A stretch of 64,000 nucleotides of DNA from Gracilaria domingensis (Eukaryota > Rhodophyta > Florideophyceae > Gracilariales > Gracilariaceae), in NCBI GenBank assembly GCA_022539475.1, contig VCMS01000023.1, positions 248,001-312,000 on the forward strand, in the 5' to 3' direction. The position numbers were made by a program, and so were the translations under genes. Under the pieces are notes generated by a model. The model was not told the DNA's origin. It was given only the letters and a program-made list of their open reading frames with translations, and ran no database searches. Below, piece by piece: positions 10,090-19,649 of the stretch (position 1 is its first letter; each line of letters starts with the position of its first letter).

Positions 10090-10600
10090 TAAACGGTACC
10101 GTCGGTACCAGTAATTCAGCTCTGTACGTACATACAGAGCTGAAATGCACGGGGTGACTCGTGTAACAAAAGTAGGACGGAAATATAAACAAAGTTTTTA
10201 ATTTTTGCATTTTTTGGGATTTTAGTAGCCTTTGTAGACTTGATGTCCGTTCTGTGCCCTTGTAAGACAAGGGGCGTGACGAAAGAATTGTAGGCCGCTT
10301 CGCGGCCTACAATTCTTTCGTCACGCCCCTTGTCTTACAAGGGCACAGAACGGACATCAATATACCATTGACCGGGGCGACGGCTTCACTCGTCAGGTTA
10401 ATCTTAACCTTTTTACTATGGACGCCGTCCCGTGACGGACGTATCAATAAATGAATGAATGAAGACTATGCAAACTCTGTGGAGACGATGCTTCGGTAGC
10501 GTACCGAAGTTAAAGGGTTACCTTATATCCTTCGGCTATCCTTAGTGCCTTCGGTACCGTCGTACAGTACTTGTAGGACGGCCCGTTGGGCCGTACTACG
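10090..10600. repeat. Cluster of perfect short hairpins
   Basis: At least six perfect stem-loops lie in 500 bp, several with 3-base loops: GGTACC-GTC-GGTACC (10095-10109); TTCAGCTCTGTA / TACAGAGCTGAA with a 6-base loop (10115-10144); the 121-bp palindrome (10240-10360); AGGTTAA-TC-TTAACCT (10395-10410); CTTCGGTA-GCG-TACCGAAG (10491-10509); ACGGCCC-GTT-GGGCCGT (10578-10594). A (TGAA)n-like run lies at 10448-10463. No coding function is evident. Confidence 0.85.
10240..10360. repeat. 121-bp perfect palindrome (59-bp arms, 3-base loop)
   Basis: The 59-bp arm at 10240-10298 is the exact reverse complement of 10302-10360, separated only by TTC. No mismatch was found. A transcript of either strand would fold into a long perfect hairpin. 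Possible natures: a small-RNA hairpin precursor, a foldback-type mobile element, or a foldback artefact of sequencing or assembly. Confidence 0.95.
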
Positions 10601-11250
10601 CGTAGAAACGCTGTCCAAGGAACGTCTCGCGGGGCAGCGATGTCGCATAACATTTGGGGAGCTTTTATGTGGCAAACCAGTAGGTTCAGCGCACGCGATA
10701 GGACGTCGTAACCATAAGGCAAAACATTAATCTTCCACCAATGGGTATCCTTATACCTTTGACGGTCCTGCGAAGCTGTTGATCTTAGGGCAGAGAACAA
10801 GGCCTCCTATTCCCACGCAGCAGCTCCATTGGTTGGAGACGTCTTGACGACCGAAGACGTAACCGCATTTCGCAATTCTTCGGAGTTCATCATCATCGTG
10901 ACATTGTTTATAATGCTATAATCCATCGGACCACGCCCGAGGCAACGTTGATTCTTTTACTCGGCCTGCAAAACGCCGATCTGAAAGTAGATGTGCCCAA
11001 TCTGCGTACAGTTTGACGATCCAGAGATTTCTCTGTGTAGCCGCCGGTCGGGGCGATTCTCACTATTTCAAAAGTTGGAAGCAAACAGAGATTCTTCTCT
11101 TCGTCATTCACGCAAGCGGCACATCCGTTAAGCTAAGCTACGGAACTTTTCCACCCCACAATCTACATATGACCCCACTTTCATCTGTCAAGCATGTGTG
11201 TAGTGTTTTGCTGCGACAACATCGTGAAATTTGCCATTCGAAACGACTGT
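10601..11250. other. Intergenic stretch 3' of the MYND/ankyrin gene
   Basis: No supported gene. A minus-strand open frame at 10510-10800 (about 96 codons) overlaps the hairpin cluster and resembles nothing I know. Confidence 0.4.
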
Positions 11251-12306
11251 CTACAAACCGGGGACAGCCTTATCAGACAGGATGCCAGACGTGATGTCGT
11301 TTTCGCCAGAAACGCACGAAGACGCTGTGCATCTCTCCCGATGTCCTGAGCGCCACCCATCTCGCTGACATTCGCGAGAACAATAATACACGGTTCGGCA
11401 GGCGGCGCAAATCTTGTTCACACCCGCCTTCCCACATACGTCGCACACTATTGAAGAAGCGGATAGCTCGCGTTCTATTTCAGCGATAACGGTTTGAAAC
11501 TCTGGTCTTCGGGAGCATAAATCACGCGGACTCACTCCAGAACGATCCGGTTTTGAAAGGTCAGCACCGGCGCGCAGCAGAGTTCGAAACGCGTCCTTCT
11601 TGCCACCAATGACAGCAGAGACGACAATATGTTCGCCAAACCTGGTGTTGGCATTCGGGTCCGCACCATAGGCCACCAGCACGCGTGCCATTCGCAACGT
11701 TGTAGGGTTGCTGATAAAACTGCAGGCAATGCTAAGCGGGGTGTATCCCGCAATATCGCGGGAATCAACTCGAGCACCAGCGCGACACAGGGCGTGAACA
11801 ACGTCGACATAGTTTGTAGCCATTCGTTCCGACATGTTTGTGCATGAACGCGCGCTAAAGCAGACGTAGTGTAGAGGAGAAAGCCTGAGATTAGACAGTC
11901 GTTTCTCGAGTAAATGGGTGAGAGCAAACTGGCTTCCGAGGCGTTGCTTGTCACGCGCGGCTCGAATGAGACTTTGAAGGCGATGAACGTCTGCTTCCCA
12001 CGCGCAGCGATGCAAACTACATGAGGCGCTCTGTTTGAATACAGCATCCCTGGCGTCAAGGCCAGTGGCCCAGGCCTTGCGCAAGGGATGAAAGGGGGCG
12101 GCGGCGAGCGGGGACTGATCGCCATCGCCATAAGGATCAGACCTGGCGGCATCTACTGCATGATGCACCAGTCGCCACGCCGCAGGCGTCAACGGCGCGT
12201 TGAGGTTATTGCACAGCGCATCGAACGAGCGTCGAAAGGCATCATCGGTGGCATCAAGAGTCGGGGGCGACGACGGCGGCTGCGGAGCGGGTCTAGCTCG
12301 TCTCAT
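11251..12306 (-). CDS. Ankyrin-repeat and MYND zinc-finger protein
   Basis: A 351-aa protein from the ATG at 12306. The frame stays open much further upstream, but only through GC-rich low-complexity sequence. The central region (~residues 130-275) contains ankyrin repeats, seen in LSPLHYVCF, VDVVHALCRAGARVDSRDIAGYTPL, ARVLVAYGADPNA and FRTLLRAGADLSKPDRSG. The C-terminus (~288-326) is a MYND zinc finger with the CxxC...CxxC...YCSxxCQ...H...C pattern. Both domains bind proteins, so a scaffold or regulatory role is likely. MYND fingers usually bind proline-rich peptides. The Pro/Ala-rich N-terminus (~20 residues) is probably disordered. No SET domain is present, so it is not a SMYD methyltransferase. 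The last 25 residues are unstructured. Confidence 0.8.
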   Translation of the reverse strand: MRRARPAPQPPSSPPTLDATDDAFRRSFDALCNNLNAPLTPAAWRLVHHAVDAARSDPYGDGDQSPLAAAPFHPLRKAWATGLDARDAVFKQSASCSLHRCAWEADVHRLQSLIRAARDKQRLGSQFALTHLLEKRLSNLRLSPLHYVCFSARSCTNMSERMATNYVDVVHALCRAGARVDSRDIAGYTPLSIACSFISNPTTLRMARVLVAYGADPNANTRFGEHIVVSAVIGGKKDAFRTLLRAGADLSKPDRSGVSPRDLCSRRPEFQTVIAEIERELSASSIVCDVCGKAGVNKICAACRTVYYCSRECQRDGWRSGHRERCTASSCVSGENDITSGILSDKAVPGL

Positions 12307-13059
12307 CACGCGCGACGGGTGGACCAGGGAGCAAGCGCAACAGGCAAGGATGAGAATTTTGCTGGGAGAAGAAGAGGGCGAAGAGACGGGGGGGGGGGGG
12401 GGGGGAAGGGCAGGCGATGCACATCCACGGCAGCGCGGGCGTATGCTCTTTATGTACGGTTTACAGAACGTGCAGCATGCAGCGGCGCGGCAGACGCGTC
12501 GCAGACAGACTGTCTCCACCGTGTCTGCTGGCGCGCGCTTGGCGCCTCTCTCTCTCGAGGCACGCCGCGCAGTTTGTGTACAAAAATCGCTCATACAGCG
12601 CTTTCGTACTGCGCGGCGGCCGCGGCCGCGGCGGCGGGCGGGGGATCGCGGCGGCGGCGGGCGGCGGGCGGCGGGCGGCGGCGGCGCGGAAGCGCGCGCG
12701 CGCGCGCGAGAGCGGCGGGCGGCGGCCGCGGCTGCACGGCCGCGGCACGCGGGCGGGGCGGGCGCTCGACGAGCGTTTACCGGTATGTTTGGCGCGTTGT
12801 TGCGGACGCGCGGCACGCCGTGCGTGCCACGCATCCGCCTCCGTCCGCGCCGCACATGATGTTTGTCGCGCGTCGTGTCGCGCGTGGCCACGCGCGCCAC
12901 GTCTTCCGCCGTGGCAGCTCCGCACTGGCGCGCGAGAGCTCGCGCGCGGGACATGACAGTGGCGGTGCAAGCAGCGACGTAATACGCTCATTTACAATAA
13001 CCTTTCTACCATGCGCAAACAGCGCAGAGGCGTTCGACACGCCGCCCGGCGCGCGGCGC
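12307..13059. other. GC-rich block between MYND/ankyrin and APS kinase genes
   Basis: Upstream region of the minus-strand MYND/ankyrin gene. It holds an 18-base G homopolymer (12388-12405) and a GCG/GGC-rich core (about 12610-12770). Frames of 170-380 codons on both strands are composition artefacts. It probably carries the promoter of the MYND/ankyrin gene and the 3' end of the APS kinase transcript. Confidence 0.5.
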
Positions 13060-13755
13060 TCACGCCGACCCGTTGACGGCGCCGTTCGCAGCGCCGTTCG
13101 CGCTTCCGTTCACGCCGTTCGGCTCGGCCATGCCCACGTCCTCGCGGTCTGTCACGATGCCCTTCTCCACCAGAAAGTCCAGGATGGCCTTGGCGCACTC
13201 GTTGACGCTCAGTTTGTCCGTATCGATCTTGACCTCAGGTGACTCGGGCGCCTCGTACGGGTCACTGATTCCGGTAAAGTTCTTAATTTCGCCCGTTCTG
13301 GCCTTCTTGTACAGCCCCTTGGGGTCGCGTTTCTCCGCCACCTCCAGCGGCACGTCGACGTGCACCTCGACGAACGGGATGCCCGCCTTGTCGTGGATCT
13401 GGCGCGCCACCTGGCGATCCGCAATGTACGGCGAGATGAACGCAGACGTGCTGATCACGCCCACGTCGGCCATCAGCTTGGCCACCTCCGAGATTCTCCG
13501 GATGTTTTCTTTGCGGTCCTCGGCACTGAAGCCCAGGTTGCTGTTGAGGCCGAAGCGAATGTTGTCGCCGTCCAGGCGGTACACCAGGTAGCCCTTCTTG
13601 AACATCATTTGCTCCAGCGCCACGGACACGGTGGACTTGCCCGAGCCGGAGAGGCCCGTGAGCCACACGGTGGCGCCGCGCTGCTTGAGCATGGAGTACC
13701 GGTGCTCCTTGGTGATGGCGCCATCATGCCACACAATGTTGGTCGCAGTCGGCAT
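13060..13755 (-). CDS. Adenylylsulfate (APS) kinase
   Basis: A 231-aa protein from the ATG at 13755. It phosphorylates adenosine 5'-phosphosulfate with ATP to PAPS, the sulfate donor for sulfated polysaccharides (abundant in red algae) and other sulfated products. Visible signatures are the P-loop GLSGSGKS at residues 34-41, the LDGDNIR motif (61-67), GLNSNLGFS, RRISEVAKL, TSAFISPY and the KGLYKKAR lid. The core is the usual ~200-aa length. The C-terminal ~25 residues are an Asn/Gly/Ala repeat tail not normal for the family. No transit peptide is evident at this start, so the enzyme may be cytosolic, although a longer frame upstream could be considered. A TATA box lies about 155 bp upstream (13907-13916). 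Confidence 0.92.
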   Translation of the reverse strand: MPTATNIVWHDGAITKEHRYSMLKQRGATVWLTGLSGSGKSTVSVALEQMMFKKGYLVYRLDGDNIRFGLNSNLGFSAEDRKENIRRISEVAKLMADVGVISTSAFISPYIADRQVARQIHDKAGIPFVEVHVDVPLEVAEKRDPKGLYKKARTGEIKNFTGISDPYEAPESPEVKIDTDKLSVNECAKAILDFLVEKGIVTDREDVGMAEPNGVNGSANGAANGAVNGSA

Positions 13756-13906
13756 GGCGAACAGTAGCAGGCAAACAAGCAGACAGGAAGAGAGCGAGCG
13801 AGCAGAGTGAGTCCCACAGCGCGGAGGTCGTGAGCACAGCACAGGGAAGGCGGTTGCGTAGGGGGGGAGTGGGGAGGGGCAGGGCGTGCGCAACAGCGCT
13901 CTCCGC

Positions 13907-13916
13907 GTTATATAGC
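13907..13916 (-). promoter_or_regulatory. TATA box upstream of the APS kinase gene
   Basis: Read on the minus strand the sequence is GCTATATAAC, about 155 bp 5' of the chosen ATG, in otherwise GC-rich DNA. That spacing would give a 5' UTR of roughly 120 bp. Confidence 0.55.
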
Positions 13917-14141
13917 GGCTGGGGAGCAGCGCGGTGTAAGGACGCGCCGCCGCATTGCGCGGCGGCAGCGACGGTGGCGCGTCACAGTGTAAGGCGCCGG
14001 TGGCGGCGTGTGTGGGAATCTCATCGCGTTTATTTCACGGTGGCCGCGCGCTGCAAGCAGCGGCGCGCTTACCGTGCGGCGGCCGCGTCCGCCGAAGGTA
14101 GGCGGCGCGTCGTACCTCCTCACCCCCCGCGCCGCGCCGCC

Positions 14142-15799
14142 TCAAGTCCACCGCGGCAGCCAGCGCAGCCGCTCCAGCTGCGCCGGCGTGCGGTGCAGTC
14201 CGTACGTCCACGCGCGCCAGTGGTAGAACGCGCCCGCCATGCCCAGCGTCGCCGCCGCGCACAGCGGCGCGCGCGCGCGCGCCGGCAGCTGCTCCGCGCT
14301 CAGCGCCGTCAGCAGGCACGCCATCTGCAGCGCCGGCAGCACGTGGTAGAGGAACGTGCAGCGCTTCACGCCAATGTACGGCAGCAGGTTCAGCACCCAC
14401 CCGCACAGCAACAGCGCCATCTGCAGGCTGCGTTCGCGCAGCTGCTTCGCCTCCTCCGTCTTGCACGCGCGCCGCAGCCGCCGTACCCTCCACGGAGCGC
14501 TGAGCACCAGCAGCGCGCTGCTGACCACCCCGACGAGAGTCACCACGCACAGCACCGGGTTCATCAACAGATAGATTCGCTCTCTCATCCCGTTGGGAGC
14601 CGGGTCGTCCAGGTACAGAATTCCGCGCGCGTTGACCAGCCATTCGTACCACTTTGACTCCCACGTGTGTCGTTCAGAGATCTCTCGGTTGGCTCGCAGC
14701 ATTTCCCAGTTGAGGTATCGGAAGTTGGCCATGAAGCTGGGCGCCTCTTGAGCCGCGTCGTAGTGTTGGCTGCCGGGCAGCGTCCTTTGAAATGCCATTG
14801 GCATGAACGCGTCGCCCGGTCCCGAGTTGGGAAGAAGGTAGAAATGAACCCAGAACGACGCCACATAGATGGAGATGGCTATCGCTGCTGCCAGCACCAT
14901 TTCGAGTACGTCTAGCGGTGCATCTGGGAACACAATGCCGGTGAGAGAGACGATCGCAATCATGCCTGGCGCCACGATGGCGGTCCATTTCGTGGCCACT
15001 GCAAACGCGCCAAACACGGCCGTCAGCGCCACAAACAGATACCGCCGCGGAGTGCTTTTCGGCGTCTTCCACATAAGCAACGCAAACAAGAGCGAAAGCT
15101 GTATGTACAAAATCAGCTGCGCATCGGTGAGAATGAGGCGAGATTCGACGCATAAAAGCGTGTCAAACAGCGCCATGGCAGCAGTTGTCAGCGAGACGGG
15201 CATCGATAGCGACAGCACTCTTGACGTGAGAAACAGTACACTGGGGATCATGGAGCCGAGCGTGGCCGAAAACGCGCGCTGCGGATAGTAACTGATTTGT
15301 CCATATGGCTTTCCAAGCTGATCGAACTTGAAGGGGGTGGCGTTGTATGACGTTAGTTTTGCTACGGCTGTTAGAGTCAGTTTTGCAAAGGGGGGGTGAA
15401 TGTCAAACAGATACTCTCCGCGCACGTATCGATGTATGAACGCGGCAAAGTGAAACTCGTCGAAAACTGCGGCACGACAACACGTCAGTCTCACGCAAGA
15501 ACAGAGGGTGAAAAGGAGGACCGCGGCACCATACCTATCTTTGCGGGGTGCGCAAGTTTGTAGAAGCGCGTGCAGAGCGTGACGAGGAAGAGCGCAATCG
15601 CAACGAGCACATTGGTGCGCAGGCGCTTTGATTCGGCGTGCGTGAGCGGCGCGTCTGGTTTGAGCGCGCGGATGCCGATCACGTCGCACACGCTGGCGAG
15701 CAACTTGGACGGGCTTTTGGCGACGCGGCGCGAGGCGGAGGCGGAGCTGGATTTGATGGCGGACTTTATCCTACGACGGCGCAGCTTGGAGGAATCCAT
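14142..15799 (-). CDS. Protein O-mannosyltransferase-like (GT39), no MIR domain
   Basis: Two exons: 15535-15799 and 14142-15466, separated by a 68-bp GT-AG intron (15467-15534), giving 529 aa. The intron removes an awkward non-homologous stretch and joins exon 1 directly to the VFDEFHF motif at the point where the family expects it. PMTs transfer mannose from dolichyl-phosphate-mannose to Ser/Thr in the ER. Evidence: the catalytic Asp-Glu (D91-E92), HPPFAKL, many membrane segments, the MPMAFQRTLPGS loop, HTWESKWYEW, and a PMT_4TMC-like C-terminus. Typical eukaryotic PMTs are 700-900 aa with three MIR repeats in the large lumenal loop. Those are absent here, leaving only ~70 residues, as in short or bacterial-type members. 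The N-terminus is Lys/Arg/Ser-rich and cytosolic. Confidence 0.85.
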
Positions 15800-16153
15800 T
15801 GCGGCGCGCGGCGACGACAGACGGAGGCGCGAGAAACGGAGAAGCGCGCGTTCATGACGACGGAGATGATCAATCACTTTGTGCTGGCGACTGGGGCGCG
15901 TTTTAATTGCATCGGGGAAGTGGACACACACGACACACGCACCGGCGCACGGACATGGCCCGCCGCCGAGGAAGAATCGTTCTGGCGCCGCCTGTCTCCG
16001 CCTCGCCGGTCGCCTGGGCGACTCCCCTCCCTGCCCCCCTGCCCCCCAGCGCCAGCAGCGCCGCGCGCCTTCTCCCGCGCAAGTTGTGCGGTACGTGTAC
16101 AAGCTACACGTACTTTTGGCCGACAATTACCAATTGCACGGCCGCGCCTGCAC
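15800..16153. promoter_or_regulatory. Upstream region of the O-mannosyltransferase gene
   Basis: A 354-bp GC-rich spacer lies between the start of the mannosyltransferase gene and the stop of the next minus-strand gene. It must hold the promoter. I see no clear TATA box. Confidence 0.3.
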
Positions 16154-17224
16154 TTAGAGGTACGGCAGCAGCCCCGCGCCCATCGCCTGCGACCAGCGCC
16201 CGCGATCGTCTCCGCGCACGCGTCGGTAACGCGCCGTCACACGACGGCTCGCGGGTCGCTCCGCGCCGCGCTCGTTTTCCGCAACGCCGCTGAGCCCCCT
16301 CATGATGCGCTTCCGACTCTCGTATGCGGGGCTTCCCACGGGAAACTCTGGCGTTTGCTCGCGATCGGCGTTGTCTTCCTCCGCTTCCGGCTCGTCGTCG
16401 CCGCCGCCGCCGCTGATTGCCAGCACTCTCTTCCTCTCCAGCTCCTTCCTGCGGTTGAGCTCGTGCGCCTGCGCCAGCGCGGAGCTGAGGTCGTGGCCCG
16501 CGCTGGAGGGCGGCGGCGACTGGGCGCGCGCCTTGGTTTGGTTGAGCTCGGCTTCGAGCGTTGTGAACATGCGACGGAAGAGGCGCACCAGATCCTGCAG
16601 ATCGGTTCTGGAGATGAGGTCGTCGTCGTCGAGAGGCGCGGCGTTGGACTCGGGTTCGGGAGGCGCGTCGGGCTCGGCCAGCAGCGATGTGTGGATCTCC
16701 TCGTCGCTGCCGTAGTCGGCGGGGTGGTGGGGATCCAGATCGAAGCGTTGTTTGGACGACACGCGTTGCGTTGCGTGCTGCTGCTGCTGAATATTGGTTT
16801 CGTGTGCAGTTATATAATGTGCGGCGGTGTCATTGTCCGCGTTTTGGTCATTGACAGCGATACCAAACAGTTTAGAGAAGGAATTGAGCCAGCTATTTGT
16901 ATTAGATGGCGGTTCACGTGATGTTTGACGCTCCTTTCGAGACTGCCTGGCCGCCCGTTTTAAATCATCCGCGGCCATGTCGCGACGCTGGTGCGCGGAT
17001 TTGTATCGCTTCGAGGCGCTGGGTGATACGTCTCGAGTGTCGGATTGGTCCGATACATGCGAGATATCGGGCGTGTCGTACAGGTTGTTTTCGTTATTAT
17101 TGGAGTGGTAATGAGTGGAGTGGAGGTGTCGGAGGTCGGGCATGTCGTTGAGTGGTGACGCGGCCGCTGCTATGAAGAGCGTGGTGAGCAGCAATGTGAG
17201 TGGTGCGTTTCTGCTGCACTTCAT
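16154..17224 (-). CDS. Secreted or ER-lumenal disordered protein (356 aa)
   Basis: ATG at 17224. The first ~25 residues (MKCSRNAPLTLLLTTLFIAAAASP) are a clear signal peptide with a cleavage-like ASP site. The rest is hydrophilic and low in complexity: Asp/Asn/His/Ser-rich to ~residue 75, then basic, a Gln/His stretch (~145-155), acidic segments, a helical segment LQDLVRLFRRMFTTLEAELNQTKARA that may form a coiled coil, and a Gly/Asp/Glu-rich tail. There is no second membrane segment. I recognise no family. It could be a cell-wall/mucilage or ER-associated protein. It lies divergent to the Cyc8/Ssn6 gene across a long GC-rich region. Confidence 0.65.
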   Translation of the reverse strand: MKCSRNAPLTLLLTTLFIAAAASPLNDMPDLRHLHSTHYHSNNNENNLYDTPDISHVSDQSDTRDVSPSASKRYKSAHQRRDMAADDLKRAARQSRKERQTSREPPSNTNSWLNSFSKLFGIAVNDQNADNDTAAHYITAHETNIQQQQHATQRVSSKQRFDLDPHHPADYGSDEEIHTSLLAEPDAPPEPESNAAPLDDDDLISRTDLQDLVRLFRRMFTTLEAELNQTKARAQSPPPSSAGHDLSSALAQAHELNRRKELERKRVLAISGGGGDDEPEAEEDNADREQTPEFPVGSPAYESRKRIMRGLSGVAENERGAERPASRRVTARYRRVRGDDRGRWSQAMGAGLLPYL

Positions 17225-19649
17225 GGCTGTGATGCGGGAATGGGAATCGGTGGCTCGACCTGGTGGTTGTGATCGTTAGTAACGGTTAGCTGCTGAGTGG
17301 GGGGGGGTTGGGGAATGACGGGGGGTGGATGCGGGCGAACGAACGCGCGGCTTTCCGAGCGTTCATGATGACGCGCGGCGCTAGCTAGCGCTGTTGGCAT
17401 CGGTTTGAATTGGAAGCGAGACTGTGGGCGCGGCGAGCCGTGTGGACGGGTACCTAATTAGGACGTTGACTGGAGACACGTCGCGCAGTCAGCGCGCGTC
17501 AGGAGCGAAGGTAAAGGGCTACTGGCGGTGGTTTCTACTGGACGGCGGGCACGTTAGCCGGTCGGAAGCTGGTTTCCAAAAGCGGCAGTTGGGGTTTGAC
17601 GCGGCGGCAGATGTGCGGGTGCGGTAAGTCAGCCGTACACACTGCCGCGCAGCAGTACAGCTGTAGCGGCTTGGGCGCACGTTACAGCCGCGCGAGAAGG
17701 TACGAGACGCGGGGCGACGGACACGGGCGCCGCCGGGGGGGCTGGCGGCCGGTGGCGGACGCGTCGCGAAGACAGCGCGCGCGCGCGGAAGTGGCTCGCA
17801 GCGGGCAGCGCGCCGCGCGCCGCGCGCGGCGCGCGCGCTGAAGGGCGGGCGGCGCGCGTCATAGACAGCCACCGCGCGCGCGCCATGCCAAATTCCGGCG
17901 GGGGGCGTGGCGCACCGGCGCCGAATCACGTGCGCGCGCCGCGCTCACGCGCGCGCCGCGGCCGCAGGCGCGCGCGCGTGCGGCGACGACTCGTCGCCAA
18001 GCTCATGGATTGCCGCCGCCGCGCCCCTCGCGCGCGCCGCGCTCTCGCGAGCGGCAAGTGGAAGCGCGCGCCCGTCCGCGCGCCCAAGATAGATGCGTTG
18101 CGTTCGCCGCCGCGCGCCGCGCCTGCGCGCGGCGGCCGCCGTCGCCGCGCCGACGCGCCGCCGCGCGCGCCGCCGCCGCCGCGCGCCGCCGCCGCCGCCG
18201 CGCGCGCGCGCGCCGCCGCGCCCATCGCGGCGAAGCGAGCGCGCGCGCGCGCCGCGCCGGCCGCCGACGCGCGCCGCCGCGCGCCGCCCAATGCGCGGCG
18301 GCGCGCAGCGCGCTGCAGCAATGAGCCGCGCGCGTCCGGCGCGCGTGCACACGCCGCCCGTGTTGTGCCCCCCCCCGCGCGCCGGCTGTGTCCCCCCCCC
18401 CCCCCCCCCGCCCGTGTGCGCGCGCGCGCGGCCGCGATTCGTTGCGCGTCGCGCGTGCGGCGCCTCTCGAGCGCGCTCTCTCGCGCGCGCGCCGCCGCCG
18501 CGCTGATTCCCCCGCGCCGCCTTGTAAAGCTGTACGCCGTAGCTACTGTGCCGTGCGGCGCTTCCGCCCGCACACGTCTCTCACGGAGTGCGCCGTCACA
18601 AGCGGTGCAACGCCCGCCCGCCGCCCTTCTTCCCCTCCCCCTTCGCCCTTCTTCCCCTCCTCCAACCCCCCTCCCCCTCCCCCTCCTCCTCCCCCCGCCC
18701 CCCCTCCCGCGCACGGCGCCCCGCGCTTCTTCCTCGCCCCCGCCCCTTCGCCGCCTACGCGCGCCGCCAGTTTGTCGTCCCGACTACTGCCGCCGCCGCC
18801 CGCCGCCTAACTTTGCCCGCTCGTGTGCTCGCCGCGTCTTGCTGTCTGTTCCACTCTCTTTTCCACGCCGCCCGCCCCGACTCGCCCCAATCATACACCC
18901 ACATCCTGTTTCCCAGTTTGGCACACACACACACACACACCCCCCCCCCCCCCCCCCCGCACACCAAACCTACCTACCCCCTACCCGTCGCGTTTGTCCG
19001 CTGTCCCCATTCCGCGCCCCCACCTACCTTACCCTACCCCCCTCCCCATTCATACCTGCTACTACCATCACTCCCCTCCATTTATTCATACCCTCATACA
19101 CCACCCCCCCCCCCTTCCACCCCCCGCCCCGCCTACCCCCCGCCCATGCTGTGCGCGCTCGTGCTGTCACCACCACCTTGCTTGACACCATCTGCCGCGT
19201 CGCCGCCTCCCGTCTGCTCCGCGCTGTGACCCGCCGCACGTCTTGAGAATCTCCCCTGCTCGTAATAATAACTCCCGTCACTTCCGTTTCGCTTCGCTTT
19301 CGTTTGGCTTGCCTCTTCCACTTGCGTCCTGTTCACCCGCGAGCTACACGTTTGTCGCTCCCCGCTCCCTTCAACGCTGCGCGCCCCTCCTACCACCACT
19401 CGTACCCGCCGCGACAAACTCTCCGCGCACAACCTTCGTTCCCGTCTCCGTCCCCGTATTCGCCGCTCTTGTCACCTCCGATCTTTTTTTTCTCTGCCTT
19501 TCACTTCAACTTAAGTTTGTCGTGTGCGTGCATTCTCTCGTACCATACCCCTGCCCTGCCCTTCCCTTCCCTTCCTTTCCCTTTCCCTCCCCCTCCCTTT
19601 ATTTTCTTTTTCTTTCCCTCGTTCTCTCGCTTCCGTTGGTGCACTGAAC
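17225..19649. promoter_or_regulatory. GC-rich divergent promoter region, with homopolymer and CA runs
   Basis: A 2.4-kb region lies between two divergently transcribed genes. Positions 17600-18530 are extreme in GC and CpG (near-continuous GCGCGCCGC). An 18-base C run lies at 18392-18409, then a pyrimidine-rich stretch to 19640 that includes (CA)n (about 18922-18940) followed by a 19-base C run (18940-18958). The CT-rich stretch just before the Cyc8/Ssn6 ATG is probably its long 5' UTR. Long frames here (up to ~450 codons, Arg/Ala/Pro-rich) are not genes in my view. Confidence 0.6.

Noticed and set aside
12088-13242. 384-codon plus-strand frame between the MYND/ankyrin and APS kinase genes
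   Set aside because: It overlaps both real genes in antisense and consists of Arg/Gly/Ala runs from GC-rich DNA.
17885-19246. Long Arg/Ala/Pro-rich open frame (about 450 codons) and its overlapping frames on both strands
   Set aside because: Sequence is nearly pure GC, so stop codons are rare. The translation is low complexity and several frames are open at once over the same bases.
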